A stretch of DNA of 40,724 nucleotides from Betaproteobacteria bacterium. Its GTDB lineage: Bacteria > Pseudomonadota > Gammaproteobacteria > Burkholderiales > SG8-39. The position numbers and the translations under genes are program-made. The stretch is taken from positions 1 to 40,724 of the forward strand of contig JAFAGU010000348.1 in NCBI GenBank assembly GCA_019237595.1, written 5' to 3'. Positions within the stretch are counted from its first letter, which is position 1. Each line of letters opens with the position of its first letter. Below are positions 1 through 7,789 of this stretch, piece after piece. The notes under the pieces were generated by a model. The model saw only the letters and a program-made list of their open reading frames with translations. It ran no database searches and was not told where the DNA came from.

Positions 1-1005
1 AAGCGCCAGGACGCCCGCCATCCACAGCGATGCCGCAATGGCCAGCACCTGCACGTAGGGCTCGAAGTAGCTGTGCAGGCGCGCCGGCAGGACGAGGACC
101 GGCAGCGCGGCGAGCGCGGACACGCCTGCGATCGCGAGCGCAACGCTGCGTCGCGCCACCGCCGGATAGAGCGACGAGATGAAGAGCGTAAGGAAAGGCG
201 TGCCGAGGCACAGCGCGAGCGCGTCGATGCGCCTGTAGCGCTCCCACGGCGCCTCCCCGCCCACCATGAAGTGCTGCCAGGAGCCTTCCTTGCCGAGCTC
301 GTAGTGCACGAGCATCGCGACGCAATAGAGCCCGAGCCAGAGCGGCGTCGGGTCGTTGCGCCGCATCGCGTAGAAGAGAAGCGTGAGCAGGGCGAGCAGG
401 ATGTACGAGCCGATCAGCGACGAATCGAGCGTGAGCCCGGCCTCGCGCTGGCGGAGCACACGCTCGTACGCCCCCACCCGCGGCGCGCTCACGAGGCCGC
501 CCTGCCGATGGGAGAAATTGGCGACGTGCAGCGCCAGCTCGAACGGGCAGCCTTGCGCGCCGAGCTTGACCATCTGGCGGATCACCGCCGGCCGGGTCCC
601 TTCCTTGAACGTGCCCGGCTCGCCCTGGTGCGCGATCTCGCGCCCGTTGACGTACGCCCGAAACGCGCTATTCGCCGCGGGAAGCAGCATGCCGAGCTCG
701 TTCCCCGGATCGCACAGCACCGTGAGCCGGTAGGTCCCGTAGCCGTCGGCCGGCCGCGAGGCGTCGTTCCAGGCGCCGGGAACGGAGATCGAGCCCTTGG
801 CGCGCGACGGCTGCGCCGGATCCTCGAACTCCTGCCAGGCGAAGCGCCATTCGCCGGAAAGCTCGACCGGCGGGATGCCGGCCAGGTCGAGCCCGCGCAG
901 GTCGAGCACGCCGTCTTTCGCGCGCGGCGGCGCGTCCGCGGCGAGGCACGAAACGGCGCTCGCCAGAACAATGGCGGCGCAGGTCAGCCTGAGAATGATC
1001 CCCAT
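1..1005 (-). CDS. 7TMR-DISM family membrane sensor, N-terminal part (runs off the left edge)
   Basis: The frame is open from an ATG at 1005 to the window edge, 335 codons with no stop, so the C-terminal output domain is missing. Residues 1-23 look like a signal peptide (MGIILRLTCAAIVLASAVSC). A beta-rich extracellular domain follows, with GEWRFAWQEF, VPGAWND, YGTYRLTV and AYVNGREIAHQG, which resembles the 7TMR-DISMED2 jelly-roll. From about residue 200 hydrophobic helices begin (SLIGSYILLALLTLLFYAMR and others), typical of the 7TM-DISM module. Known members join this sensor to histidine kinase, GGDEF or adenylate cyclase domains; which one applies here cannot be seen. It lies 30 bases downstream of the thiolase stop on the same strand, so it may be co-transcribed. 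Family assignment is from remembered motifs. Confidence 0.75.
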   Translation of the reverse strand, partial: MGIILRLTCAAIVLASAVSCLAADAPPRAKDGVLDLRGLDLAGIPPVELSGEWRFAWQEFEDPAQPSRAKGSISVPGAWNDASRPADGYGTYRLTVLCDPGNELGMLLPAANSAFRAYVNGREIAHQGEPGTFKEGTRPAVIRQMVKLGAQGCPFELALHVANFSHRQGGLVSAPRVGAYERVLRQREAGLTLDSSLIGSYILLALLTLLFYAMRRNDPTPLWLGLYCVAMLVHYELGKEGSWQHFMVGGEAPWERYRRIDALALCLGTPFLTLFISSLYPAVARRSVALAIAGVSALAALPVLVLPARLHSYFEPYVQVLAIAASLWMAGVLAL

Positions 1006-1035
1006 ATCCCCAGGCCGGATGATACGAAGAAAAAC

Positions 1036-2322
1036 CTAGCGCTCGAGGATCGCGACGACGCCCTGCCCGCCCGCGGCGCAGATCGAGATGAGGCCGCGCC
1101 CCGACCCGCGCTGCTCGAGCTCCTTGGCGAGCGTGGCGACCACGCGCGCGCCGGTCGCCGCGAAGGGATGCCCGATCGCCACACTTGATCCCCTGGGGTT
1201 GAGTTTTTCTCGATCAATCATCCCCAGGGCGGGTCTTTGTAATTTCTTCCTGCACCAGTCATCCGACTCCCAGGCCTTTAGCGTGCAGAGCACCTGGGCA
1301 GCGAAGGCTTCGTGGATTTCGTAGAGGTCGAAGTCCTGGAGCCTGAGCCCGGCGCGCTCGAGCATCCGCGGCACGGCGTAGGCGGGCGCCATCAGCAGCC
1401 CCTCCTTCGGCCCGGCCATGCCGACAAAATCCACCGCCGCAGTGTCCGAGGCGCGCAACGTGCACTGCACCGGCAGCCCGCGCGCCTTCGCCCACTCCTC
1501 CGAGGCGAGCAGCACGCACGCGGCGCCGTCGGTAAGCGGCGAGCTGTTGCCCGCGGTGAGCGTTCCCTTCTCGCTCCGGTCGAACGCCGTCCGCAACTTC
1601 GCGAGCTGCTCGAGCGAAGTGTCGGCCCGCACGTTGTTATCGCGCTTCAAGCCATTGAAGGGCACGACGAGGTCGTCGAAGAACCCTTCCTTCCACGCCC
1701 GTGCCGCGTTCGTGTGGCTCCGGAACGCAAGCTGGTCCTGCTCGGCGCGCGAGATGCGCCATTCCTTGGCCATCTCCTCGCAGTGCTCGCCCATCGACAT
1801 CCCGGTGCGCGGCTCGCCCACGCCCGGCGGCATGGGTTTCAAGTGACCCAGCCTGAAGTCTTTCCAGGCTTTCACCTTTTCGCCAAAGGTTCTGCCGCGG
1901 GCCGTCTTGAGGACGATTCGCTGGAGAGCCTTTCCATACGAGAGCGGGATATCGCTCGCGCTGTCGACGCCGCCGGCGATGGCGCAGTCGATCTCGCCGA
2001 GCGCGATGCGGTAGCCCAGCTGGATCGTGGCGGAAAGCGACGTGCCGCACGCGCGCTGCAGGTCGTAGGCCGGCGTCTCCGGGTGCAGCCCGCTCCCGAG
2101 CGCGCACTCGCGCGCAAGGTTCCAGTCGCGCGAGTGCTTGATCACCGCGCCGGCGGCGACCTCTCCGATCCGCTGGTTTTTCAAGTCAAAGCGTTCCACC
2201 AGGCCTTTCAGGGCCGCAGTGAACATGTCCTGGTTGCTTGCCTCGGCGTAGGCAGTACCGACGCGGGCGAACGGAATGCGGATTCCGCCGAGGATCGCTA
2301 CGGGACGGGGAAGCGCTGCCAT
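1036..2322 (-). CDS. Thiolase / acetyl-CoA C-acyltransferase (FadI-like)
   Basis: A 428-residue thiolase, which condenses or cleaves acyl-CoA thioesters, most often in fatty-acid beta-oxidation or ketoacyl-CoA metabolism. The nucleophile Cys92 lies in RACGTSL. His337 is in HEAFAAQ, where most thiolases have NEAFA. His385 is in GHPFAATGAR, and the second active-site Cys415 is in CAAGGQG. The length fits the longer FadI-type subfamily. The start is ATG 2322 with AAGGAG only two bases upstream, a short spacing. No hydratase/dehydrogenase partner is adjacent, so a role in classical beta-oxidation is inferred only. Downstream on the same strand is the membrane sensor gene. Confidence 0.93.
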   Translation of the reverse strand: MAALPRPVAILGGIRIPFARVGTAYAEASNQDMFTAALKGLVERFDLKNQRIGEVAAGAVIKHSRDWNLARECALGSGLHPETPAYDLQRACGTSLSATIQLGYRIALGEIDCAIAGGVDSASDIPLSYGKALQRIVLKTARGRTFGEKVKAWKDFRLGHLKPMPPGVGEPRTGMSMGEHCEEMAKEWRISRAEQDQLAFRSHTNAARAWKEGFFDDLVVPFNGLKRDNNVRADTSLEQLAKLRTAFDRSEKGTLTAGNSSPLTDGAACVLLASEEWAKARGLPVQCTLRASDTAAVDFVGMAGPKEGLLMAPAYAVPRMLERAGLRLQDFDLYEIHEAFAAQVLCTLKAWESDDWCRKKLQRPALGMIDREKLNPRGSSVAIGHPFAATGARVVATLAKELEQRGSGRGLISICAAGGQGVVAILER

Positions 2323-2433
2323 GGCTCCTTAGTATGCCTCGAAGAAGGCCGTTACCAACGGTTACAACGTTCGAGGAATACCGGCGTACATTGGGTGTCT
2401 ACCGGTAGAGCGTCTTGGAAAACGGAGGACGCG

Positions 2434-2754
2434 ATGACCGTACGCACCGCAGCATTCTTCGCCGCAGCAGTCCTTCTCGCCTCGAGCGGCGTTGCGAGCG
2501 CCGACCGAGGCCATCACTCAGGCGGGTCGGGCGCGCGCTTCCATTCGGGGCCCCACTTCGCGCCGCATTTCCACGCGGCCCCGCGCATCATCATCGGCGG
2601 GGGCTTCGCGCCGCTTTACTACCCGCCCTACTACTACTATCCGCCGCCCGCGTATTACGCGCCGCCCCGGTATCTGTATTACTGCCCGGCCTTCGGCGCG
2701 TACTACCCGCAGGTGCAGCAATGCCCGGGCGGGTGGCAAGCGATTCCCTCCTAG
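2434..2754 (+). CDS. Small secreted His/Gly/Tyr/Pro-rich protein
   Basis: A 106-residue protein of unknown function. The frame is open much further upstream, but ATG 2434 is chosen because a strong Shine-Dalgarno (ACGGAGGA, 2422-2429) precedes it and a clean signal peptide follows (MTVRTAAFFAAAVLLASSGV, cleavage near ASA). The mature part begins with a His/Gly/Ser segment, then a run dominated by Tyr and Pro (YYPPYYYYPPPAYY), and ends with two cysteines (YYCPAF and QQCPGGW) that could form a disulfide. Similar low-complexity exported proteins are common in betaproteobacteria and generally uncharacterised. The upstream gap (2323-2433) holds an imperfect tandem 10-mer, GTTACCAACG/GTTACAACGT, near 2351-2370, which could be an operator. 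The thiolase is divergent. Confidence 0.75.
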   Translation: MTVRTAAFFAAAVLLASSGVASADRGHHSGGSGARFHSGPHFAPHFHAAPRIIIGGGFAPLYYPPYYYYPPPAYYAPPRYLYYCPAFGAYYPQVQQCPGGWQAIPS

Positions 2755-2793
2755 CCGCCCGAGCAACACCAGTACTGTCGTTTTGCCGCGCGT

Positions 2794-2814
2794 GATTGCG
2801 CGGGCCCGGCAATC
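2794..2814. other. Inverted repeat between the secreted protein and the dehydrogenase operon
   Basis: GATTGC (2794-2799) and GCAATC (2809-2814) are perfect complements around a nine-base GC-rich centre. No T-run follows, so this is not a convincing intrinsic terminator; it could be an operator or a processing hairpin before the dehydrogenase operon. Confidence 0.3.
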
Positions 2815-2853
2815 CGTCTAGCGTGTCGCCATCACCTCTTGGGAGGAGGCGAC

Positions 2854-3573
2854 ATGAAAGAAGATGCGTTCGACCGCCGCGCTTTCCTGAAGAGCGCGGT
2901 GGCTGGCGGCGCGGCCGCTGCAGCCGGAACGCTGCCGAAAAGCGCCGAGGCGCAAGGCACGGCGCCGACCAAGACGCCGGCGCAGGAATCGCCGCCGCCG
3001 ACCTACTCGTTCCTGAATCCCGACGAAGCCGCGTTCATCGAGGCGCTCGTCGACCACATGGTGCCGGCCGACCAGTATTCGCCCAAGGGCACCGACCTCG
3101 GGCTCAACCTCTACATCGACCGCGCGCTCGCGAGCGGCTGGGGCAAGGGAGACCGGACCTACATGCAGGGGCCGTGGAGGCCGGGCGTGCCGAGCCAGGG
3201 CTACCAGCTCCCGCTCACGCCGGCGGCGCTCTACCGCTCCGGCATCGCGGCGGCGAACGCCGCGTGCGCGAAGACCTACGGCCGGCGCTTCGACAAGCTC
3301 GATCCCGCGCAGCGCGAGGAGTTCATGCAGGGCATGCGCTCGGGCAAGGTCGTCTTCGAGGGCGGGCCGCCCTCGCGCGCCTTCTTCGCCACCGTGTACC
3401 AGAACGTGATGGAAGGCATGTTCGGCGACCCGATGTACGGCGGCAACCGCGGCAAGGCCGGCTGGAAGATGATCGGCTTCCCGGGCGTGATCGCCGTGCA
3501 TTACCAGAACGTCGAGAAATTTCGCGGCAAGAAGTACTCGGTCGAGCCGGTCAGCATCTCGGACATGAGCTAG
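2854..3573 (+). CDS. Gluconate 2-dehydrogenase subunit 3-like protein, Tat-exported
   Basis: A 239-residue small subunit of a membrane-associated flavo-dehydrogenase. It begins with a twin-arginine signal (DRRAFLKSAVAGG, residues 5-17) followed by an Ala-rich hydrophobic stretch, so it should be exported folded and carry the FAD subunit with it, as known for gluconate and glucose dehydrogenase small subunits. The segment around YSFLNPDEAAFIEALVDHMV and PADQYSPKGTDLG matches my memory of the gluconate 2-dehydrogenase subunit 3 family. The start is ATG 2854, with GGAGGAGG at 2842-2849; an in-frame TTG at 2839 lies before that ribosome site and is rejected. The FAD-subunit gene begins eight bases after the stop. 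Substrate is unknown. Confidence 0.88.
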   Translation: MKEDAFDRRAFLKSAVAGGAAAAAGTLPKSAEAQGTAPTKTPAQESPPPTYSFLNPDEAAFIEALVDHMVPADQYSPKGTDLGLNLYIDRALASGWGKGDRTYMQGPWRPGVPSQGYQLPLTPAALYRSGIAAANAACAKTYGRRFDKLDPAQREEFMQGMRSGKVVFEGGPPSRAFFATVYQNVMEGMFGDPMYGGNRGKAGWKMIGFPGVIAVHYQNVEKFRGKKYSVEPVSISDMS

Positions 3574-3581
3574 GAGGCGCG

Positions 3582-5351
3582 ATGGCCACCAGGCTCAAGG
3601 AAGTGGACGTCGTCATCGTCGGGCTCGGCTGGACGGGCGGCATCCTCGCGAAGGAGCTCGCCGAGGCGGGGCTCAAGGTCGTCGCGCTCGAGCGCGGCGG
3701 GCTGCGCCTGCCGCAGTCCGACTTCACCGTCCCGCAGGTGCGCGACGAGATCCGCTACGTGATCCGCCACGACCTGATGATGGACACGCAGAAGGACACG
3801 CTCACGATCCGCAACAACGTCTCCCAGGAGGCGCTGCCGATGCGCCGCCTGGGCTCTTTCCTGCCGGGCGACACGGTGGGCGGCTCGGGCGTGCACTGGA
3901 GCGGCCACACCTGGCGCTGGACCGACATGGAGTTCAAGGTGCGCTCGAGGTACGAGGAGCGCTACGGGAAGAAATACCTCCCGGAGGACATGACGATCCA
4001 GGACTGGGGCATCACCTACGACGAGCTCGAGCCGTACTACGAGAAGTTCGAGCGCGTCGCCGCCGTGTCGGGCAAGGCGGGAAACCTCCGCGGCAAGATC
4101 GTGCCGGGCGGGAATCCCTTCGAGGCGCCGCGCGCGAACGAGTATCCCCTCCCGCCGCTCACGCCGTTGCTCGCGCAGGAGATGTTCCGCGAGGCGGCCG
4201 CCGCGAACGGCTACCACCCGTTCCCGCGCCCGAGCGCAAACGCCTCGCGCCCCTACACGAATCCCGACGGCGCGAAGTACGGCGCCTGCCAGTACTGCGG
4301 CCACTGCCAGCGCTTCGGGTGCGAGGCGAACGCGAAGGGCAGCGCGCTCATCAGCGTGATCCCGATCGCCATGCGCAATCCGAACTTCGAGCTGCGCACG
4401 CACGCCTGGGCGACGAAAGTGCTGAAGGACCCGGGCGCAAAGCGCGTCACCGGCGTGGCCTACACGAACGTGCTCAACGGCGACGAGTTCGAGCAGCCGG
4501 CCTCGATCGTGCTGCTCTGCGCCTACGCGATCAACAACGTCCACCTGATGCTCCTCTCGGGCATCGGCGAGGCCTACGACCCCGTGACGCAGAAGGGCGT
4601 GATCGGCAAGAACTACTGCTACCAGACCGGCGCCTCGGCGACGCTCTTCTTCGAGGGCAAGCACTTCAACCCATTCATGAACGCGGGCGGCTCGAGCACG
4701 ACGATCGACGACTTCAACGCCAACTGGCAGTTCGACCGCTCGAAGCACGGCTACGTCGGCGGCTTCATCGTCGCCGGCGCCTTCAACACCTCGCTGCCCA
4801 TCGGCTACCGGCCCGTGCCGGCCGGCACGCCCGCCTGGGGCACCGAGTGGAAGGCGGCGACGGCGAAGTGGTACGACACGGCGATGCAGATCAACATGAG
4901 CGGCTCCGTGATGGCGAACCGCTACAACTACTTCGACCTCGACCCCACTTACCGCAACGCCTTCGGCCTGCCGCTCATGCGCATGACCTTCGACTACAAG
5001 CCGAACGAGCACCGGATCGGCGAGCATGCGGCGCAGGTGATCAACGACCTCGCCAAGTCCATGAAGCCCACGCACCTCAATCCCGCGGTGGCGCGCACCG
5101 GCCCCTGGACCGTCGTGCCCTACCAGAGCACGCACAACACCGGCGGCACGATCATGGGCACCGACCCGCGCACGAGCGCCGTCAACAAGTACCTGCAGAG
5201 CTGGGACGCGCACAACCTCTTCGTCGTCGGCGCCAACGTCTTCCCGCACAACTCGACGTACAACCCCACCGGCCCGGTCGGCGCCCTCGCCTACTGGACC
5301 GCCGACGCGATCAAGAACAAGTACGTCAAGAACCCTGGGCTCCTGGTATGA
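3582..5351 (+). CDS. GMC-type FAD-dependent dehydrogenase, large subunit
   Basis: A 589-residue catalytic subunit resembling gluconate 2-dehydrogenase and related sugar or alcohol dehydrogenases. The N-terminal Rossmann motif is VVIVGLGWTGG (residues 10-20) with ALERGG after the second strand. GGSGVHWSGH (100-109) is a GMC-type FAD-contact segment. Cys236, Cys239, Cys242 and Cys247 form CQYCGHCQRFGC; FAD-glucose dehydrogenase large subunits use cysteines in a comparable place for a 3Fe-4S cluster, so one is possible here. The C-terminal signature PHNSTYNPTGPVGALA (His556 and Asn561) should hold the catalytic pair. There is no own signal peptide, which fits export with the Tat-bearing small subunit. 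The stop overlaps the cytochrome start (ATGA), indicating translational coupling. It oxidises an unidentified hydroxylated substrate. Confidence 0.9.
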   Translation: MATRLKEVDVVIVGLGWTGGILAKELAEAGLKVVALERGGLRLPQSDFTVPQVRDEIRYVIRHDLMMDTQKDTLTIRNNVSQEALPMRRLGSFLPGDTVGGSGVHWSGHTWRWTDMEFKVRSRYEERYGKKYLPEDMTIQDWGITYDELEPYYEKFERVAAVSGKAGNLRGKIVPGGNPFEAPRANEYPLPPLTPLLAQEMFREAAAANGYHPFPRPSANASRPYTNPDGAKYGACQYCGHCQRFGCEANAKGSALISVIPIAMRNPNFELRTHAWATKVLKDPGAKRVTGVAYTNVLNGDEFEQPASIVLLCAYAINNVHLMLLSGIGEAYDPVTQKGVIGKNYCYQTGASATLFFEGKHFNPFMNAGGSSTTIDDFNANWQFDRSKHGYVGGFIVAGAFNTSLPIGYRPVPAGTPAWGTEWKAATAKWYDTAMQINMSGSVMANRYNYFDLDPTYRNAFGLPLMRMTFDYKPNEHRIGEHAAQVINDLAKSMKPTHLNPAVARTGPWTVVPYQSTHNTGGTIMGTDPRTSAVNKYLQSWDAHNLFVVGANVFPHNSTYNPTGPVGALAYWTADAIKNKYVKNPGLLV

Positions 5352-5713
5352 ATCGGATTTTGATCTTCACGGCGTTGATCTTTTTCTTCAGCGGAAAAGT
5401 CCTTGCGCAACATGCTTCGAGAGGACAGAAGCTCTTCGGCGAGTGCGCGGCGTGCCACTCGGAACAGAAGGGCGTGCAGAGCATCGGGCCGGACCTGCAC
5501 GGCGTGATCGGCCGCAAGGCCGGCTCGCTCGAGGACTTCCGCTACTCGCCGGCGATGAAGCGAAGCGGCCTCACCTGGACGCCGGAGGCGATCGAGGCGT
5601 ACATCGCCGATCCGCAGAAAGTCGTGCCGCAGAACCGCATGCCCTACGCGGGCATGGCCGACGCGCGCGACCGCGCCGACCTGGTCGCCTACCTCAAGGA
5701 AGCCTTCAAGTAG
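5348..5713 (+). CDS. Periplasmic class I cytochrome c
   Basis: A 121-residue monoheme cytochrome c and the likely electron acceptor of the preceding flavo-dehydrogenase. Residues 1-20 form a signal peptide whose codons are clearly AT-richer than the surroundings. The heme site is Cys33-Ala-Ala-Cys36-His37. The distal ligand is most likely Met98 in QNRMPYAGM, with Met103 an alternative. GPDLHGVIGRKAG is the usual loop of small c-type cytochromes. The start ATG 5348 overlaps the dehydrogenase stop by four bases. The stop lies three bases before the end of the convergent propeller gene. Known gluconate dehydrogenases use a triheme subunit; here there is only one heme. Confidence 0.93.
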   Translation: MNRILIFTALIFFFSGKVLAQHASRGQKLFGECAACHSEQKGVQSIGPDLHGVIGRKAGSLEDFRYSPAMKRSGLTWTPEAIEAYIADPQKVVPQNRMPYAGMADARDRADLVAYLKEAFK

Positions 5714-5716
5714 CGG

Positions 5717-7369
5717 CTAGTCGAGCGGCTCGACCTTGACGATCGAGGCGCCGTGGTTCGAGCCGATCCAGAAGGCGACGGGGTTGGTCGTGTTGTCCAC
5801 GTGCACGCGCCGGATGTTGGTCTTGCGCGGCAGGAGGTAATTCACCGACGCGCCGGTCTTCGTGTCGAGGCGCGTGACGTAGTCCGTCAGCATCGAGCCC
5901 GTCCATGCCTCGCCGTTGCGGTCGAGCGCCACGTCGTAGGGCGCGGACCAGCGCGGGCTCACCGGCCACTCCCTGAACTCGCCGGTCTTCGTGTCGAGGA
6001 CCGCGATGCGGTCGCCGCGGTACTCGGCGAACCAGAGCCGGTCCTGCGCGTCCATCTGCCCGCGCCGCGGCGCGCGCACGCCCGCCGGGTCGCCCGGAAT
6101 CGGGAAGAGCTTCACTTCGCCCGTCCTCGCATCGACGCGGCCGATGTGGCGCTGGCGGAAGTCGGTGAACCAGGCGTTGTTCTGCGAATCGGGAATGACG
6201 TCGTAGATGTTGTGCGTCTCGCCCTTCGGCGCGTCCTTGAACGGCTCCCAGGTCTCGATCTTCCCGCTCTTGAGGTCCAGCCGGTGCACGCCGGCAAAGC
6301 CGTTGTTCTGCAGCCAGACCTTGCCGTCGACGTGCGCGAACTGCGGGCTTACCATGTTGACCTGCGCCGAGTCGATGTCGTGCTCGCGCGGCAGGCGCCA
6401 GAGCGTGAACTTGCCGCTCTTGCGGTCGAACTTCACGATCGCCGCCTGGTACATGTTGCCGAGCCACAGGTTCCCGTCGCGGTCCTGGCGCAGGCCGAGC
6501 GCGCCGGTGGGGAAATCGGGCTTGCTCAGCTTGATCGGGTACTCCTTCACCGCTCCCGTCTTCGGATCGAGCCGGCCGAGGTTCTGCTCGCCGAAGCTCG
6601 AGAACCAGACGATGCCCTCGCGGTCGACGAGCACGTCGTGGGGCGAGATCGTCTCGCGCGGCAGGTCGTACTCGGTGTAGACGACGCGCGTCGCGCGGCC
6701 GGAAGGCCGGGCGCTCGCCTTGAGCTCGTAGCTCCACTTCTGCGCCTCGCCGAGGTTGACGCTCGCGAGGTATTCCGCCATCGCCCGATTGACCTGGAGG
6801 CGCGCCTCGCCGCGCTCTTCCATCAACCGCTCGCCTCTTCTCAGCTGCGGATGCTGGGGCAGGCTCTGCTGCACGTAGGACTGCATGCGCGGCAGCACCA
6901 TCTTCATGAACGTGTCGGCGTCGTAGCGCGAGCGCGCGATGCGCTCGACCGTGTGGCAGCCGACGCAGTTGAGCAGCTGGCCCTTCTGCTGGTCCGTCCC
7001 CGGCATGCTCGCCAGCCATTCGGCATTCGACAGCTGCGCCGCCAGGTCCTTGGCTCTCACTAGATTCAAGTCCAATGAACTTGCTTTCCCATGGACGAGC
7101 GTTACAGAAGAAGAACCCGGAAGCTCAAAACCGGCTGCGCGGACCTTGATGCCGTAGCGCCCGGGCGAGAGCTTGCTTGCGGGGAATTCGTAGCGGCCTT
7201 CGCGGTCGGTGACGACGCTGACGGTGATCGTCGAGCGCTCTTTTTTCGCGCTCACGATCACGCCTTCCATGGCGCCCTCTTCCGCGGAGCTGACGATGCC
7301 GGTCAGCGCCGGCGCGGCGGCCTGCGCGAGGCCGGACAGGAAGACGATTCCCAGGAGAAGAATTCTCAT
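5717..7369 (-). CDS. Exported fusion: regulatory-like beta domain, heme-c site and streptogramin-lyase-like propeller
   Basis: A 550-residue exported protein. Residues 1-18 are a signal peptide. Residues about 20-103 look like a carboxypeptidase regulatory-like beta sandwich (LTGIVSSAEEGAMEGVIVSA, VVTDREGRYEFP). A heme-c site follows at Cys135-Val-Gly-Cys138-His139. From about residue 215 there is a repetitive propeller of the virginiamycin B lyase/SMP-30 type, with repeating DREGIVWFSSFG, DRDGNLWLGN, DSQNNAWFTD and DAQDRLWFAEY blades. Vgb proteins linearise cyclic lactones, but many homologues have no known activity, so the reaction is not assigned. It is the last gene of the minus-strand operon, 11 bases after the cupin gene. 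The heme suggests redox coupling with the neighbouring cytochrome and dehydrogenase genes. Confidence 0.85.
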   Translation of the reverse strand: MRILLLGIVFLSGLAQAAAPALTGIVSSAEEGAMEGVIVSAKKERSTITVSVVTDREGRYEFPASKLSPGRYGIKVRAAGFELPGSSSVTLVHGKASSLDLNLVRAKDLAAQLSNAEWLASMPGTDQQKGQLLNCVGCHTVERIARSRYDADTFMKMVLPRMQSYVQQSLPQHPQLRRGERLMEERGEARLQVNRAMAEYLASVNLGEAQKWSYELKASARPSGRATRVVYTEYDLPRETISPHDVLVDREGIVWFSSFGEQNLGRLDPKTGAVKEYPIKLSKPDFPTGALGLRQDRDGNLWLGNMYQAAIVKFDRKSGKFTLWRLPREHDIDSAQVNMVSPQFAHVDGKVWLQNNGFAGVHRLDLKSGKIETWEPFKDAPKGETHNIYDVIPDSQNNAWFTDFRQRHIGRVDARTGEVKLFPIPGDPAGVRAPRRGQMDAQDRLWFAEYRGDRIAVLDTKTGEFREWPVSPRWSAPYDVALDRNGEAWTGSMLTDYVTRLDTKTGASVNYLLPRKTNIRRVHVDNTTNPVAFWIGSNHGASIVKVEPLD

Positions 7370-7380
7370 CGGCGAGCCTC

Positions 7381-7779
7381 TCAGTCCTTGACGAGCGTGG
7401 TGGCGGGAGCGCCTTTTTCCTTGACCATGAAGATGAGCGCCTTGGCGGGCACCGTGTCGCTCGGGTTGCGGGAGACGACGTGGATGTCGCTCGGCGCCTC
7501 GTAGTAGGTGTCGCCGGGGTTGAGCGTGACCGGCTGGCCGCCCTTCACCTGCACCACGAGCTGGCCCTCGAGGAGATGCAGGAACACGTGCGCGTCGTGC
7601 CGGTGCGGAGGGTTGGAAGTGCCGGGCGGATAGACGTTGGCGCGAACGAGTGCCTCCTTGCCTTCCAGGTCCGGCAATGGCTTCACCATCAAGTCCTTCC
7701 CGATGGAGCGGGGGGCGTTCGACTGGGCGCTCGCCGACAGGCCAAAGGCGAGAAGGAACACAATCGCGAAAGTCTTCAT
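7381..7779 (-). CDS. Exported small cupin protein
   Basis: A 132-residue single cupin domain behind a signal peptide (MKTFAIVFLLAFGLSASA). Cupin motif 1 is PPHRHDAHVFLHLLEGQL, supplying several His metal ligands; motif 2 is LNPGDTYYEAPSDIHVVS, with the usual PGD turn and a closing His. ATG 7779 is preferred over an in-frame GTG at 7785 because GAGG sits five bases before the ATG. Such exported cupins may bind a metal and either catalyse or sense a small ligand; function is unknown here. It sits 10 bases after the NHL propeller gene and 11 before the heme-propeller gene, so it is part of one operon. Confidence 0.82.
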   Translation of the reverse strand: MKTFAIVFLLAFGLSASAQSNAPRSIGKDLMVKPLPDLEGKEALVRANVYPPGTSNPPHRHDAHVFLHLLEGQLVVQVKGGQPVTLNPGDTYYEAPSDIHVVSRNPSDTVPAKALIFMVKEKGAPATTLVKD

Positions 7780-7789
7780 CGGCACCTCG

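Noticed and set aside
73..1188. A 371-codon plus-strand frame at the left end
   Set aside because: The reverse strand encodes a coherent signal peptide, extracellular domain and membrane helices; the plus-strand frame is Arg/Glu-rich shadow sequence.
1312..2433. Upstream extension of the secreted Tyr-rich protein
   Set aside because: It runs antisense through the thiolase gene. The internal ATG 2434 has a strong ribosome site and begins a signal peptide.
3570..5249. A 559-codon open frame antisense to the GMC dehydrogenase
   Set aside because: It is rich in Val, Arg, Ala and His as expected from the reverse reading of GC-rich codons, has no recognisable motif, and lies fully under a clear gene.
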